Origin: Lachnospiraceae bacterium
Lineage (GTDB): Bacteria; Bacillota; Clostridia; Lachnospirales; Lachnospiraceae
DNA: 64,000 nt
Direction of reading: 5' to 3'
NCBI GenBank assembly: GCA_017513125.1
Contig: JAFWDI010000007.1
Coordinates: forward strand, 62,001 to 126,000
Numbering within the stretch: position 1 is the stretch's first letter; the number at the start of each line of letters is the position of its first letter. The notes beneath the pieces were generated by a model that was not told the origin of the DNA, ran no database searches, and worked only from the letters and a program-made list of their open reading frames with translations. Position numbers and translations under genes: made by a program. This document shows, piece after piece, positions 10,727 to 18,223 of the stretch.

Positions 10727-10810
10727 TGCGGGAGATGGGACTTGAACCCACACGACCAAATAGCCACTAGATCCTTAGTCTAGCCTGTCTGCCAATTCCA
10801 GCACTCCCGC
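10727..10810 (-). tRNA. tRNA-Leu (anticodon AAG)
   Basis: Read on the minus strand: acceptor GCGGGAG/CTCCCGC, D arm CTG/CAG, anticodon stem CTAGA/TCTAG around loop CTAAGGA, a long class II variable arm, T arm GTGGG-TTCAAGT-CCCAT, discriminator A, no CCA. The wobble base is A34, so it needs inosine to read CUC. This is the second A34 tRNA in the window. Confidence 0.93.
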
Positions 10811-10824
10811 AAACAGCATTCGTG

Positions 10825-10853
10825 ATTATAGCACGCACATATGCCCGTTTCAA
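10825..10853 (-). promoter_or_regulatory. Promoter of tRNA-Leu(AAG)
   Basis: On the minus strand, TTGAAA (10853-10848), 17-base spacer, perfect TATAAT (10830-10825), 15 bases before the tRNA 5' end. Confidence 0.8.
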
Positions 10854-10895
10854 GAACTATTATACAAAAAGTTTCGGAAGTTGTATGATAGGCGC

Positions 10896-11468
10896 ATGAG
10901 CATGAAACTACTGGAAGATCAAAGCATCACAGATGCGCTTTCGGCGCTGGTGAAAGCCCAGGAGCGTTCCGAGCGCAGCCTGTCTTTTACGGATATTTCC
11001 GGGTATGAGGGCGGCGTGATCGGGACCTGCATCGGCGGTATCGTCGGACAGATCGACGCCTGCGTGCGTGAGATATCCGGGCTGATCGGCGTGCTGCGGG
11101 ACAGCGCAGATCCCGTGCCGCCGGAAGAGCCGGACGCTTCGGACACAGAGGAACAGAAGGTTTTTGCCGAAGAGGCGGAGCGTTACTGGCGGGAACGCAT
11201 GAAGCTGGTACATGCCGTCGAGCGCTGCTCGCTGCGGGTGGATGCCGCGCGTGCCGCCGGGGATGTGTCTTTTATGGACGGCATCATGGAAGTACGGGAT
11301 ACGGGACTTCCGCCGGAAGAGCAGGCCGCTTTGACGGATGTTTTCCTGACCCTGAAGGATGTGTACGACGCTGCGGCCGAGGCTGCGGAAGCGCTCCGGC
11401 TTCGCATCGCGAGAGGCGGTTTCGAAGCGGGAGAAGCTGACGGTCGGGACAGTTCCGGGGATCATTAA
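10896..11468 (+). CDS. Hypothetical helical acidic protein
   Basis: 190 residues from ATG 10896 (a second ATG is at 10902). I do not recognise the family. It is predicted mostly helical and acidic, with one glycine-rich amphipathic stretch (YEGGVIGTCIGGIVGQ, about 35-50), a proline/glutamate linker near 77-90 and two further helical segments. No signal peptide, membrane span or catalytic motif is visible. There is no good ribosome site; TATGAT at 10884-10889 lies close to the ATG, so a very short leader or leaderless mRNA is possible. It stands alone between two tRNA-Leu genes on opposite strands. Confidence 0.65.
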   Translation: MSMKLLEDQSITDALSALVKAQERSERSLSFTDISGYEGGVIGTCIGGIVGQIDACVREISGLIGVLRDSADPVPPEEPDASDTEEQKVFAEEAERYWRERMKLVHAVERCSLRVDAARAAGDVSFMDGIMEVRDTGLPPEEQAALTDVFLTLKDVYDAAAEAAEALRLRIARGGFEAGEADGRDSSGDH

Positions 11469-11476
11469 AAAAATAA

Positions 11477-11505
11477 TTGACACATTGCTTTTGTCGTTGT
11501 ATATT
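11477..11505 (+). promoter_or_regulatory. Promoter of tRNA-Leu(CAG)
   Basis: Perfect TTGACA at 11477-11482, 17-base spacer, TATATT at 11500-11505. Confidence 0.82.
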
Positions 11506-11538
11506 AGCAAAGCGCCTTGGAAAAGGTGCGGCGACCGT

Positions 11539-11623
11539 GCAGTTGTGGCGGAATTGGCATACGCGCATGATTCAGGTTCATGTCCACATTACGTGGGTGC
11601 GGGTTCAAGTCCCGCCAACTGCA
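11539..11623 (+). tRNA. tRNA-Leu (anticodon CAG)
   Basis: Acceptor GCAGTTG/CAACTGC, D arm GCG/CGC, anticodon stem CATGA/TCATG around loop TTCAGGT, class II variable arm, T arm GCGGG-TTCAAGT-CCCGC, discriminator A, no CCA. Reads CUG. Confidence 0.95.
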
Positions 11624-11632
11624 CTAAGACAC

Positions 11633-11685
11633 AAGCCTCGTTGGAATTCTTTTTCGGAAGGGATTTCAAAGGGGCTTTGTTTTTT
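11633..11685 (+). terminator. Terminator after tRNA-Leu(CAG)
   Basis: Long imperfect hairpin: AAGCC/GGCTT (11633-11637 with 11673-11677) and TTGGAAT/ATTTCAA inside, then a T6 run at 11680-11685. Confidence 0.6.
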
Positions 11686-11750
11686 GTCAAAAGAAGTATC
11701 TTCCCATGCTCATGCCGCCTGTGCGGCGCACAGATAAAGGAGGTCCGTCT

Positions 11751-13709
11751 ATGGAAAAGTGGGTCAATCCCTATCCGAACGTCTTTCAGCCCCTGAAGGT
11801 CGGCCGCCAGGTCCTGAAGAACCGCATCGAGTTTTCGCCGCTGGTCTCGAACATGGTAACGAAAGACGGAGAGATCACACAGGATTACATCAACTTCGTC
11901 GAGATGCAGGCGAAGGCCGGCGTGGCGCTGCTGACGCTCGGCGCGACCCCGATCAACCGCGGTCTGGCACGTGAATATCACTCGGAGGTCAATGTCTGCG
12001 ACGACGCCATGATCGGCGGCCTGCTGCGCCTGACCGAAGCCGCGCACATCTTCGGCGCGAAGATCAGCGTCGAGCTGTTCCATTCCGGTCTGGGCGGAGA
12101 CACCTCCCTGTCGGGTGAAGATTATGTGATCGGACCGTCGAATTTTCCGATCCCGAACCAGGTCCAGAAAGTCAAGGTCATGGACCGCGATGACATGGAC
12201 CAGGTGATCGCGGATTTCGTTGACGCCGCGAAGCGCTGCCAGCGTGCGGGTTTCGACTTCATCCTGATGCATGCGGCGCACGGAAACCTGCTCGCGCAGT
12301 TCCTTTCCGAGCGCACGAATAAGCGGAACGACCTCTACGGCGGCAGTATGGAAAACCGCCAGCGCTTCCCGCTTGAGGTCCTGAAGGCGGTCCGCGAGGC
12401 AGTCGGCCCCGAAATGGGCATCGAGATGCGCATCTCCGGTGATGAGATCGTCGAGGACGGCATGCGGATCGAAGAGACGATCGAGTTCATCAAGAAAGCG
12501 CAGGAGTACATCGACCTCGTGCACGTCTCGGCCGGCCTGATCGTGGAGTATAAGGCACAGTTCTATGTGATGCCTCCGTATTACCGCCAGAAGGGCTGCA
12601 ATGTAAAGTACGCGCGTGCCGTGAAGGACTGCCCCGATATCCATATTCCCGTGACGACCGTCGGACGCATCAACACGATCGACATGGCGGAGGACATTCT
12701 GAAGCGCGGCGACGCCGACATGGTCGCGATGGCGCGTGCGCTCCTGTGCGATCCGGATCTGCTGAACAAGGCCTACCGCGGACATCCCGAAGACATCCGC
12801 CCGTGCCTGTCCTGCTGGGGCTGCGCGGAGACCTTCGGTTCCTACACGCGCTGCGCCGTGAACCCGCAGCTGTCGCGTTATGAGAAGTATGCGGCCGTGC
12901 ATCCCGCGCCCGTGAAGAAGAAGGTCGTCGTGATCGGCGGCGGCGTGGCGGGCATGATGGCTGCGAAGACGCTGGTCGAGCGCGGCCATGACGTCGTGCT
13001 GATGGAAAAGAACGATCATCTCGGCGGCCTGCTTCCCGAGATCTCGAACCTTTCGTTTAAGGAAGACCAGCGCCGTTATCTCGAGTGGAACGTGCGTACG
13101 ACCATGGCCTGCGGCGCGGACATCCGCCTGAACTGCGAGGCGACGCCTGAAAAAGTCATGGCGGAAGAGCCCGACGCGATCTTTGTCTGCACCGGCTCGA
13201 AGATCGCGAAGCCCCCGGTGCCCGGCATTGACGGACCGAGGGTGTTTAATGTCATGGACGTCGACAGCGGACGCACTCCAGTAAAAGGAAAAGTGGTCGT
13301 CTGCGGCGGCGGCGTCTCGGGCTGCGAGTGTGCTCTGGATCTGGCTTACGCGGGCAATGACGTGACGATCGTCGACATGATCCCGGCCGAAGATTTCGCG
13401 AAGAGTCTTTCGATGATCACCCGTACGATGCTGCTCATGCTGCTCGAGGAGAACGGCGTGAAAATGCTCGGAGACCGCATGGTGAACGAAATCGCGGAGG
13501 ACGGCGTCACGGTCGGCGACCGGAACTGGCGGACCGAGAAGATCGCGTGCGACTACGTGGTCGAGGCGTTCGGCATGAAGTCCACGAACGAGTACGCGCA
13601 GCAGTTCGTGCAGCTGATTCCCGAAGTCTATATCGTCGGCGACGCGAAGCAGGTGAAAAACATCAAGCAGGCGAACTTCGACGCTTATAATCTGGCGTGC
13701 AACTGCTGA
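11751..13709 (+). CDS. Second NADH:flavin oxidoreductase / 2,4-dienoyl-CoA reductase-type Fe-S flavoenzyme (OYE family)
   Basis: 652 residues with the same layout as the enzyme at 4514: FMN barrel (about 1-345), cysteine cluster C-x2-C-x2-C-x9-C near 352-368, FAD site VVVIGGGVAGMMAA near 392, NAD(P) site VVVCGGGVSGCECA near 515. The last cysteine spacing is two residues shorter than in the first paralogue, and the barrel sequences are clearly divergent, so the two probably act on different substrates. ATG 11751 sits 8 bases after AAAGGAGG. I find no consensus promoter in the 65 bases between the tRNA terminator and the gene. A strong terminator follows. Family members include FadH and the bile-acid BaiCD/BaiH enzymes; specificity is unknown. 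Confidence 0.9.
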   Translation: MEKWVNPYPNVFQPLKVGRQVLKNRIEFSPLVSNMVTKDGEITQDYINFVEMQAKAGVALLTLGATPINRGLAREYHSEVNVCDDAMIGGLLRLTEAAHIFGAKISVELFHSGLGGDTSLSGEDYVIGPSNFPIPNQVQKVKVMDRDDMDQVIADFVDAAKRCQRAGFDFILMHAAHGNLLAQFLSERTNKRNDLYGGSMENRQRFPLEVLKAVREAVGPEMGIEMRISGDEIVEDGMRIEETIEFIKKAQEYIDLVHVSAGLIVEYKAQFYVMPPYYRQKGCNVKYARAVKDCPDIHIPVTTVGRINTIDMAEDILKRGDADMVAMARALLCDPDLLNKAYRGHPEDIRPCLSCWGCAETFGSYTRCAVNPQLSRYEKYAAVHPAPVKKKVVVIGGGVAGMMAAKTLVERGHDVVLMEKNDHLGGLLPEISNLSFKEDQRRYLEWNVRTTMACGADIRLNCEATPEKVMAEEPDAIFVCTGSKIAKPPVPGIDGPRVFNVMDVDSGRTPVKGKVVVCGGGVSGCECALDLAYAGNDVTIVDMIPAEDFAKSLSMITRTMLLMLLEENGVKMLGDRMVNEIAEDGVTVGDRNWRTEKIACDYVVEAFGMKSTNEYAQQFVQLIPEVYIVGDAKQVKNIKQANFDAYNLACNC

Positions 13710-13736
13710 TTGCATTTGCATGATTTAAACGCGGAG

Positions 13737-13761
13737 GCCGGGAGATGATCTCCCGGCTTTT
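13737..13761 (+). terminator. Terminator after the second OYE gene
   Basis: GCCGGGAGA/TCTCCCGGC (13737-13745 with 13749-13757), TGA loop, then TTTT. Confidence 0.85.
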
Positions 13762-13765
13762 GTGT

Positions 13766-13794
13766 TTGACGTATTTGGGGATTTAAGATATGTT
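13766..13794 (+). promoter_or_regulatory. Promoter of the zinc-ribbon/ATPase module
   Basis: TTGACG at 13766-13771, 17-base spacer, TATGTT at 13789-13794, about 50 bases before the start at 13844. Confidence 0.65.
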
Positions 13795-13843
13795 CGTAAT
13801 GACGCAATGTGTCCGCATTTAATTAAAAAGGAGATAGGCTGTT

Positions 13844-14668
13844 ATGAAGTTTTGCGGTAGTTGTGGAGCACCACTGGAAGACGGAACCAGGTTTTGTCCC
13901 TCCTGCGGAGCGCCTCAGTCGGCGGGACCCGGCGGTTATAACTCTGGGACGGGGAGTCGGTCCGGAGATGAACAGGAAAAGGGCATCGGTGATAAGATCG
14001 GTGAATTCGCGGGCAGTACCGCCAGAAAGATCTCGGATACGGCCAGCAGCATGAAAGACGCTTATAATGACAGGATGGCCGATCTGTCACAGAAAAAAGT
14101 TCAGCTTTCCGACGGCGAAGTTCCGGTAAGAGAGTACGAGGCGAGCAGAGTGTTTATACCGCGCGTTCCCGGGAAGCTTCTGATTACGAATAAGCGGATT
14201 CTGTTCTATTCGCAGTCGCTGATGAGCAGAGTCTTCATGTCGACCCCGCTGAATACGGTCGGTTCTGTCCAGATGTTCTTCGGCAGAGATATGACATGTT
14301 ATGGGGGAACCGTTATCGGAATTGCGGTATTTATCATTCTGGCTCTCATCGTGCGCACGTTTGCGCAAGCAGCCAGATATTCCAGGGGTATCGGCGGCCT
14401 GGTGTTCCTGTTCGTGCTGTTTATGATCGCGGACGTCGCGATCGTCGTGCTGCTCTGGATGCGTAAGACCATACTTCTCTCCATTTCGGCGGTGAATTCG
14501 GGTCCCGGCATAACGATCGGAAGGTCGAACGGAATCGGTCTCAGCCTGGCGAGCATCAACGGTGTGGCCGGAAAGGATGCCGAGCCGCTGATGGATGAGA
14601 TCGGCGCTGTGATCCTGGATCTGCAGCAGCAGGGCGATATCGCCATAGAGAAGTGGAAGAATATCTGA
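13844..14668 (+). CDS. Zinc-ribbon membrane protein with GRAM/PH-like segments
   Basis: 274 residues. N-terminal zinc ribbon with C4, C7, C18 and C21 (FCGSCG...FCPSCG), a glycine-rich linker, a helical segment (about 45-85), then a GRAM/PH-like stretch with KLLITNKRILFYSQ (about 108-122). Two hydrophobic spans follow (about 150-170 and 183-206), and a second beta-rich stretch covers 210-265. The topology suggests a membrane-anchored adaptor. It starts after AAGGAG and is followed 40 bases later by a TraG-like ATPase on the same strand, which points to a shared role. I do not recognise an exact family. Confidence 0.72.
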   Translation: MKFCGSCGAPLEDGTRFCPSCGAPQSAGPGGYNSGTGSRSGDEQEKGIGDKIGEFAGSTARKISDTASSMKDAYNDRMADLSQKKVQLSDGEVPVREYEASRVFIPRVPGKLLITNKRILFYSQSLMSRVFMSTPLNTVGSVQMFFGRDMTCYGGTVIGIAVFIILALIVRTFAQAARYSRGIGGLVFLFVLFMIADVAIVVLLWMRKTILLSISAVNSGPGITIGRSNGIGLSLASINGVAGKDAEPLMDEIGAVILDLQQQGDIAIEKWKNI

Positions 14669-14708
14669 GTGATTGAATGGGCCCGGTTATTCTCAAAAGG
14701 AGTTCGGC

Positions 14709-15986
14709 ATGCAGGGAATGAACAGTTACGAGCGGTTTGAGGGAAATGTTCTGGGTGATCAGGTCACCATCCGCAGCGATAAACCCATATTTGCGCTGGT
14801 GGGAGATCAGGGGCTGATTCCCGTGGACGAATCCCTGCTCAGCAAGCACATTCTGCTGCTGGGCGGGATCGGTACGGGAAAGTCGAATGTCATGTACCAT
14901 CTGGTCAGAAACATTCGCTCTCAGATGACGACGGACGACGTGATGGTGATCTTTGATCCGAAAGGCGATTATATTAAGAAGTTCCGCCGTCCCGGTGACA
15001 TCGTGATCAGCAATGACAGCAGAAATAATGTCCATTGGAACGTATTCCGCGAGATCCTGATCGATGACAGAGTCGAGGAAAATGCTCTGGAGGTGTCCGG
15101 CTTTCTGTTTAAGGATAAGATAAAGAATTCATCCAATCCTTTTTTCCCGAACGCGGCGAAGGATCTGTTTGCGGCGCTTATGCTTTACATCATTCGCTGC
15201 AAGATCGAAGCCTGTGAGAATAACCGCGCTCTGCGCAGGAACGCGGATTCCAAATCCTCGGCGGATTATACCCGCTTTTTCTCCCAATTTGACGATTTGA
15301 AGGGCATCTGCTCCTACATCGGCGATGACGCCAAAGGCCAGGCGCAGGGCGTTATATCGGAATTCCAGCAGACCATCCGGGAAATCTTTATCGGGGAATT
15401 CCGTCAGAAGGGAGATTTTTCGATCCGCCAGGCGGTCAGGGACCGCGGAGCGAAGGCCATCTTTATCGAGTATGACCTCAGTATCGGAAAAACGCTCGCG
15501 CCTATCTATGCATTGCTAATGGAACTGGCCATAAAGGAAACGCTTTCCCGTTCCGAGGATGACAAAGGAAATGTCTATTTTGTCATGGACGAGTTCCGCC
15601 TGATGTCCTCGCTGGACCATATGGACAACGGCATTAATTTCGGGCGGAGCCTGGGGGCCAAATTCATTCTGGGCGTCCAGAACGTGGAGCAGATCTATGA
15701 CGTGTACGGAGAGTATGCGGCCAGATCGATCCTGTCCGGCTGCACCACATTGATCTCGTTCTTTGTTACGGACGGAGTGTCACGAGGGTATATAAAAGAC
15801 CGGGCCGGGCAAAACTTACGCAAGATCACATTCATGTCCGCGGTACAGACCCGCGGGATCAGCGAACAGATCGTAAACGGAAACGCCATCGAGGACTGGG
15901 ATATCGCGACGCTCGGGACCGGAGATGCAATCGTCCAGAGTTCCTCGAACGCACCGTTTAAATTCCATTTTAAACTGTATCAGTGA
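14709..15986 (+). CDS. TraG/TraD/VirD4-like P-loop ATPase
   Basis: 425 residues. Walker A GGIGTGKSN at about 52-60, a Walker B-like strand VMVIFDPKGDY near 80, VYFVMDEFRLMSS near 289, and a late VQNVEQIYDVYG with arginine-rich C-terminus, as in the motor domain of VirD4/TraD coupling proteins and TraM-recognition TraD/TraG ATPases. No N-terminal transmembrane pair is present, unlike classic coupling proteins, so membrane contact may come from the preceding zinc-ribbon protein. ATG 14709 lies 6 bases after GGAG; the TTG at 14673 has no ribosome site. No relaxase, VirB4 or other conjugation gene is nearby. It could be a stand-alone DNA or protein translocase. Confidence 0.8.
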   Translation: MQGMNSYERFEGNVLGDQVTIRSDKPIFALVGDQGLIPVDESLLSKHILLLGGIGTGKSNVMYHLVRNIRSQMTTDDVMVIFDPKGDYIKKFRRPGDIVISNDSRNNVHWNVFREILIDDRVEENALEVSGFLFKDKIKNSSNPFFPNAAKDLFAALMLYIIRCKIEACENNRALRRNADSKSSADYTRFFSQFDDLKGICSYIGDDAKGQAQGVISEFQQTIREIFIGEFRQKGDFSIRQAVRDRGAKAIFIEYDLSIGKTLAPIYALLMELAIKETLSRSEDDKGNVYFVMDEFRLMSSLDHMDNGINFGRSLGAKFILGVQNVEQIYDVYGEYAARSILSGCTTLISFFVTDGVSRGYIKDRAGQNLRKITFMSAVQTRGISEQIVNGNAIEDWDIATLGTGDAIVQSSSNAPFKFHFKLYQ

Positions 15987-15996
15987 GGAGGGCTGC

Positions 15997-16026
15997 ATGA
16001 AACCGACAGGCAAGCCGGACGCATGA
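15997..16026 (+). CDS. Nine-codon mini-ORF with strong ribosome site
   Basis: GAGGAGGG at 15987-15994 followed by ATG at 15997 encodes MKPTGKPDA and stops at 16024. Its stop overlaps a second, 4-residue ORF (ATGAGTATGATGTAA). It lies between the ATPase gene and the ParB-like gene. It may be a short translated leader or the remnant of a decayed gene; translation is unproven. Confidence 0.3.
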   Translation: MKPTGKPDA

Positions 16027-16065
16027 GTATGATGTAAACGCACAGGATCGGAAGGGACGTTTTGT

Positions 16066-16740
16066 ATGGATAAAGCACGATTAAATGAGCTGCTTAGACA
16101 GAATCTTGGTTCTGAGTATATGATCTTGGATCCGAATGAAATTGATATGTCGGATGCTCTAGGAATGGATAATGCGGGATTCTGGAACCATCATGCGAAT
16201 ACGAAGGATGATTATAATGAACTGATGGGCAAGCTAAACAGAGTGTACGAAGAATTGGAGTCCGGAAAGTCACTCGATGAGCTGATGTCCTGGGAGAATC
16301 CGGACAATGAAACTCGTGATGCGGCTAATAAGTTCTTTACTGAGAATAATGCTGTAACCGTGGAGCGATCTGAAGATGGAATTATTCATTTCGGCGGCGA
16401 CGGACGGCATAGAATCATGATGGCCCAGGAACTGGATATGCCAATTCCCGTCAGAATGACATATGATGAGCTGGCAGAAGATCAGGGCGAACTGAACGAT
16501 CCGGAAGATCTGAATACATATCAGACTATGGATTCGTCGGAGGATGAACTTGGCATTGACGACTCGATGCAGGATGAACAGCAGGGCGAACAGTATGATG
16601 AGGAAGACCTGAATTCGTATCATGTTTCTCAGGACACAGATATTTCACGCACTCCGTCAGATTATTCCGAAAGTGCCGAAAATACCGCAAACACAGACTA
16701 TACAGAGGATGCGGGTGAAGAAATGTCCGCGGAGCTTTAA
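16066..16740 (+). CDS. ParB/sulfiredoxin-like domain protein with acidic tail
   Basis: 224 residues. The first 140 form a globular part with a ParB N-terminal-like signature GGDGRHRIMMAQELDMPIPV near 110-128, preceded by ITVERS-like and ENNAVTVERSEDG strands. The rest is acidic, low-complexity and rich in D, E, S, T and N, hence probably disordered. ParB-like folds bind CTP or act as small nucleases or kinases in accessory systems. The codons are visibly A+T-richer than the flanking genes (AAT, GAT, GAA, TAT in place of AAC, GAC, GAG, TAC), which suggests recent transfer. Ribosome site GGAAGGG is 9 bases before ATG. Function unknown. Confidence 0.68.
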   Translation: MDKARLNELLRQNLGSEYMILDPNEIDMSDALGMDNAGFWNHHANTKDDYNELMGKLNRVYEELESGKSLDELMSWENPDNETRDAANKFFTENNAVTVERSEDGIIHFGGDGRHRIMMAQELDMPIPVRMTYDELAEDQGELNDPEDLNTYQTMDSSEDELGIDDSMQDEQQGEQYDEEDLNSYHVSQDTDISRTPSDYSESAENTANTDYTEDAGEEMSAEL

Positions 16741-16754
16741 TTCATTTAATGGAA

Positions 16755-16775
16755 GCCGTTTCTATCCGAAACGGC
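16755..16775. promoter_or_regulatory. Hairpin before the AEC transporter gene
   Basis: Perfect 8-base inverted repeat GCCGTTTC/GAAACGGC (16755-16762 with 16768-16775), loop of 5, no T run, ending one base before the GAGG ribosome site. It could be an operator or an mRNA structure controlling initiation. Confidence 0.4.
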
Positions 16776-16792
16776 AGAGGATGGTATAACGT

Positions 16793-17704
16793 ATGCTGAT
16801 CGCTGTCACGATGGCAAAACTTTTATTTGCGATGGCTGTGGGAATATTCGTGAAGCGCATCGGCCTGGTCGGCCAGGAAGGCACGAAGAACATGTCGGGC
16901 CTGGTCGTGAACATCACGAGCCCGCTCATGATCATTTCGTCGATCGCGAGCGTGAACGTGACCGATAAGAGGCTGGCGCTCTATGCGCTGCTGATCGGTA
17001 CCGTGATGTATACGGCTGTGATCCTGTTGTCGCGCATCATCGCGAAAGTGTTCCGGTTTCCCGACCGCTACAGCGCGCTTTACCAGTGCGCGTTCATTTT
17101 CCAGAACTGCATTTTTATGGGCATACCGGTCGCTTCGTCGTTCCTGGGACCGGAATCGGTGTTTTTCATCACTCTGCTCAGCATGCCGTTCAATATCCTG
17201 TTTTTCTCCTACGGAGTCCGCATCCTGACGGGAGAGAAGAATAAGGCGAGCAAGCTGAACCAGTTTGTGAATCCGGGTCTGATCGCCGGGGTGGTCGCAA
17301 TGTTCCTGTTCTTTACGGGGCTTCGTCTGCCGGCGCCGGTCAATGACACGTTCGTTTTTATCGGTTCGATCACCACACCGCTCCCGATGATCGTTCTGGG
17401 CAGCATGATCGGTGATTTCGGACTGGCGACGATCTTTAAGGATAAAAGTGCATACGGTGTTTCGCTGGTACGGCTCGTGGTGCTTCCGCTTTTGACCTGG
17501 CTCATCCTGAAGAACCTGGTTTCGGACCGCTTTCTGGTCGCGTGCGCCGTCATCCTGAATGCGATGCCGGTCGCCTCGGTCGTAGCGATGGTCGCGGGAA
17601 CCATAGAGGGCATGGAGAAGAAAACTTCGGTCATCGTAGCTCTTACGACGATCCTTTCAATGGGAACGATTCCGGTCATTGCGCTGGTAACCGGAATTGT
17701 CTGA
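16793..17704 (+). CDS. AEC-family (auxin efflux carrier-type) transporter
   Basis: 303 residues, strongly hydrophobic with about ten membrane spans in the two-times-five arrangement of the AEC/PIN family. Family features include an early NxxxPL turn (VVNITSPLMIISS, about 35-47), FQNCIFMGIPV in the middle (about 102-112), and the late PLPMIVLGSMIGD and NAMPVASVVAM segments. In anaerobes such carriers move organic acids such as malate across the cytoplasmic membrane; the substrate here is not deducible. GTATGCTG start with GAGG 12 bases upstream, a long spacing. It has no operon partner; tRNA-Ser follows. Confidence 0.88.
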   Translation: MLIAVTMAKLLFAMAVGIFVKRIGLVGQEGTKNMSGLVVNITSPLMIISSIASVNVTDKRLALYALLIGTVMYTAVILLSRIIAKVFRFPDRYSALYQCAFIFQNCIFMGIPVASSFLGPESVFFITLLSMPFNILFFSYGVRILTGEKNKASKLNQFVNPGLIAGVVAMFLFFTGLRLPAPVNDTFVFIGSITTPLPMIVLGSMIGDFGLATIFKDKSAYGVSLVRLVVLPLLTWLILKNLVSDRFLVACAVILNAMPVASVVAMVAGTIEGMEKKTSVIVALTTILSMGTIPVIALVTGIV

Positions 17705-17713
17705 AGAAAGTGA

Positions 17714-17742
17714 TTGAAGTTCAATTTACGATGTGTTAATAT
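17714..17742 (+). promoter_or_regulatory. Promoter of tRNA-Ser(CGA)
   Basis: TTGAAG at 17714-17719, 17-base spacer, TAATAT at 17737-17742 with extended -10 TG at 17734-17735. Confidence 0.75.
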
Positions 17743-17796
17743 CAAATGCGGCTTCCGTCGGAGCGCTTGTTTGCGGCCGCCCGGAAGACCGGATAC

Positions 17797-17884
17797 GGAG
17801 AGTTATCGAAGTGGTCATAACGAGCCGCACTCGAAATGCGGTTGTCCTTTACGGGGCACGTGGGTTCGAATCCCACACTCTCCG
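17797..17884 (+). tRNA. tRNA-Ser (anticodon CGA)
   Basis: Acceptor GGAGAGT/ACTCTCC, anticodon stem CCGCA/TGCGG around loop CTCGAAA, long variable arm, T arm GTGGG-TTCGAAT-CCCAC, discriminator G as usual for serine, no CCA. Reads UCG. Confidence 0.95.
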
Positions 17885-17890
17885 CTGAAG

Positions 17891-17915
17891 ATGCCCCGGT
17901 CGATGATCGGGGCAT
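17891..17915 (+). terminator. Hairpin between tRNA-Ser and tRNA-Arg
   Basis: ATGCCCCG/CGGGGCAT (17891-17898 with 17908-17915) with only a weak T run. No promoter is visible between it and tRNA-Arg, so it may be a leaky terminator or a processing structure in a joint transcript. Confidence 0.45.
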
Positions 17916-17951
17916 TCTGAATAGAACAGGAGCGCGTGAGCGTTCCGATGT

Positions 17952-18023
17952 GCGTCTGTAGCTCAGTGGATAGAGCACCGGCCTCCGGAGCCGGGTGCGG
18001 AGGTTCAATTCCTCTCAGACGCA
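17952..18023 (+). tRNA. tRNA-Arg (anticodon CCG)
   Basis: Acceptor GCGTCTG/CAGACGC, D arm GCTC/GAGC, anticodon stem CCGGC/GCCGG around loop CTCCGGA, T arm with TTCAATT, discriminator A, no CCA, followed by a T5 run at 18025-18029. Reads CGG. Confidence 0.94.
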
Positions 18024-18148
18024 CTTTTTGATTCCGAAAATGAATGGACATAAAAGAAGATGTGCTTCAGTTTATTCGTTTCATTCGGTTTTTCGGAGTA
18101 AGAATAAATGTTTTTTTGATTTGTGTTCCGGATTTTTGCTATGAATGC

Positions 18149-18176
18149 TTGAAAAAAGTTATTTCTATGCTAAAAT
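18149..18176 (+). promoter_or_regulatory. Promoter of hppA
   Basis: TTGAAA at 18149-18154, 16-base spacer, TAAAAT at 18171-18176 with extended -10 TG at 18168-18169. Confidence 0.7.
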
Positions 18177-18223
18177 AATCGGGCTGTTATTCTTGTTATC
18201 TCATTGGAAAAAGGAGAAAAAAA

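Noticed and set aside
11589..13721. A 710-residue open frame on the minus strand over the second OYE gene
   Set aside because: It is a mirror frame produced by GC-rich codon use. The product is arginine-, histidine- and valine-rich without any domain, and the plus strand encodes a complete conserved enzyme.
14709..15986. Part of an integrative conjugative element
   Set aside because: No relaxase, VirB4, integrase or att repeat is found within several kilobases, so the ATPase alone does not justify the call.
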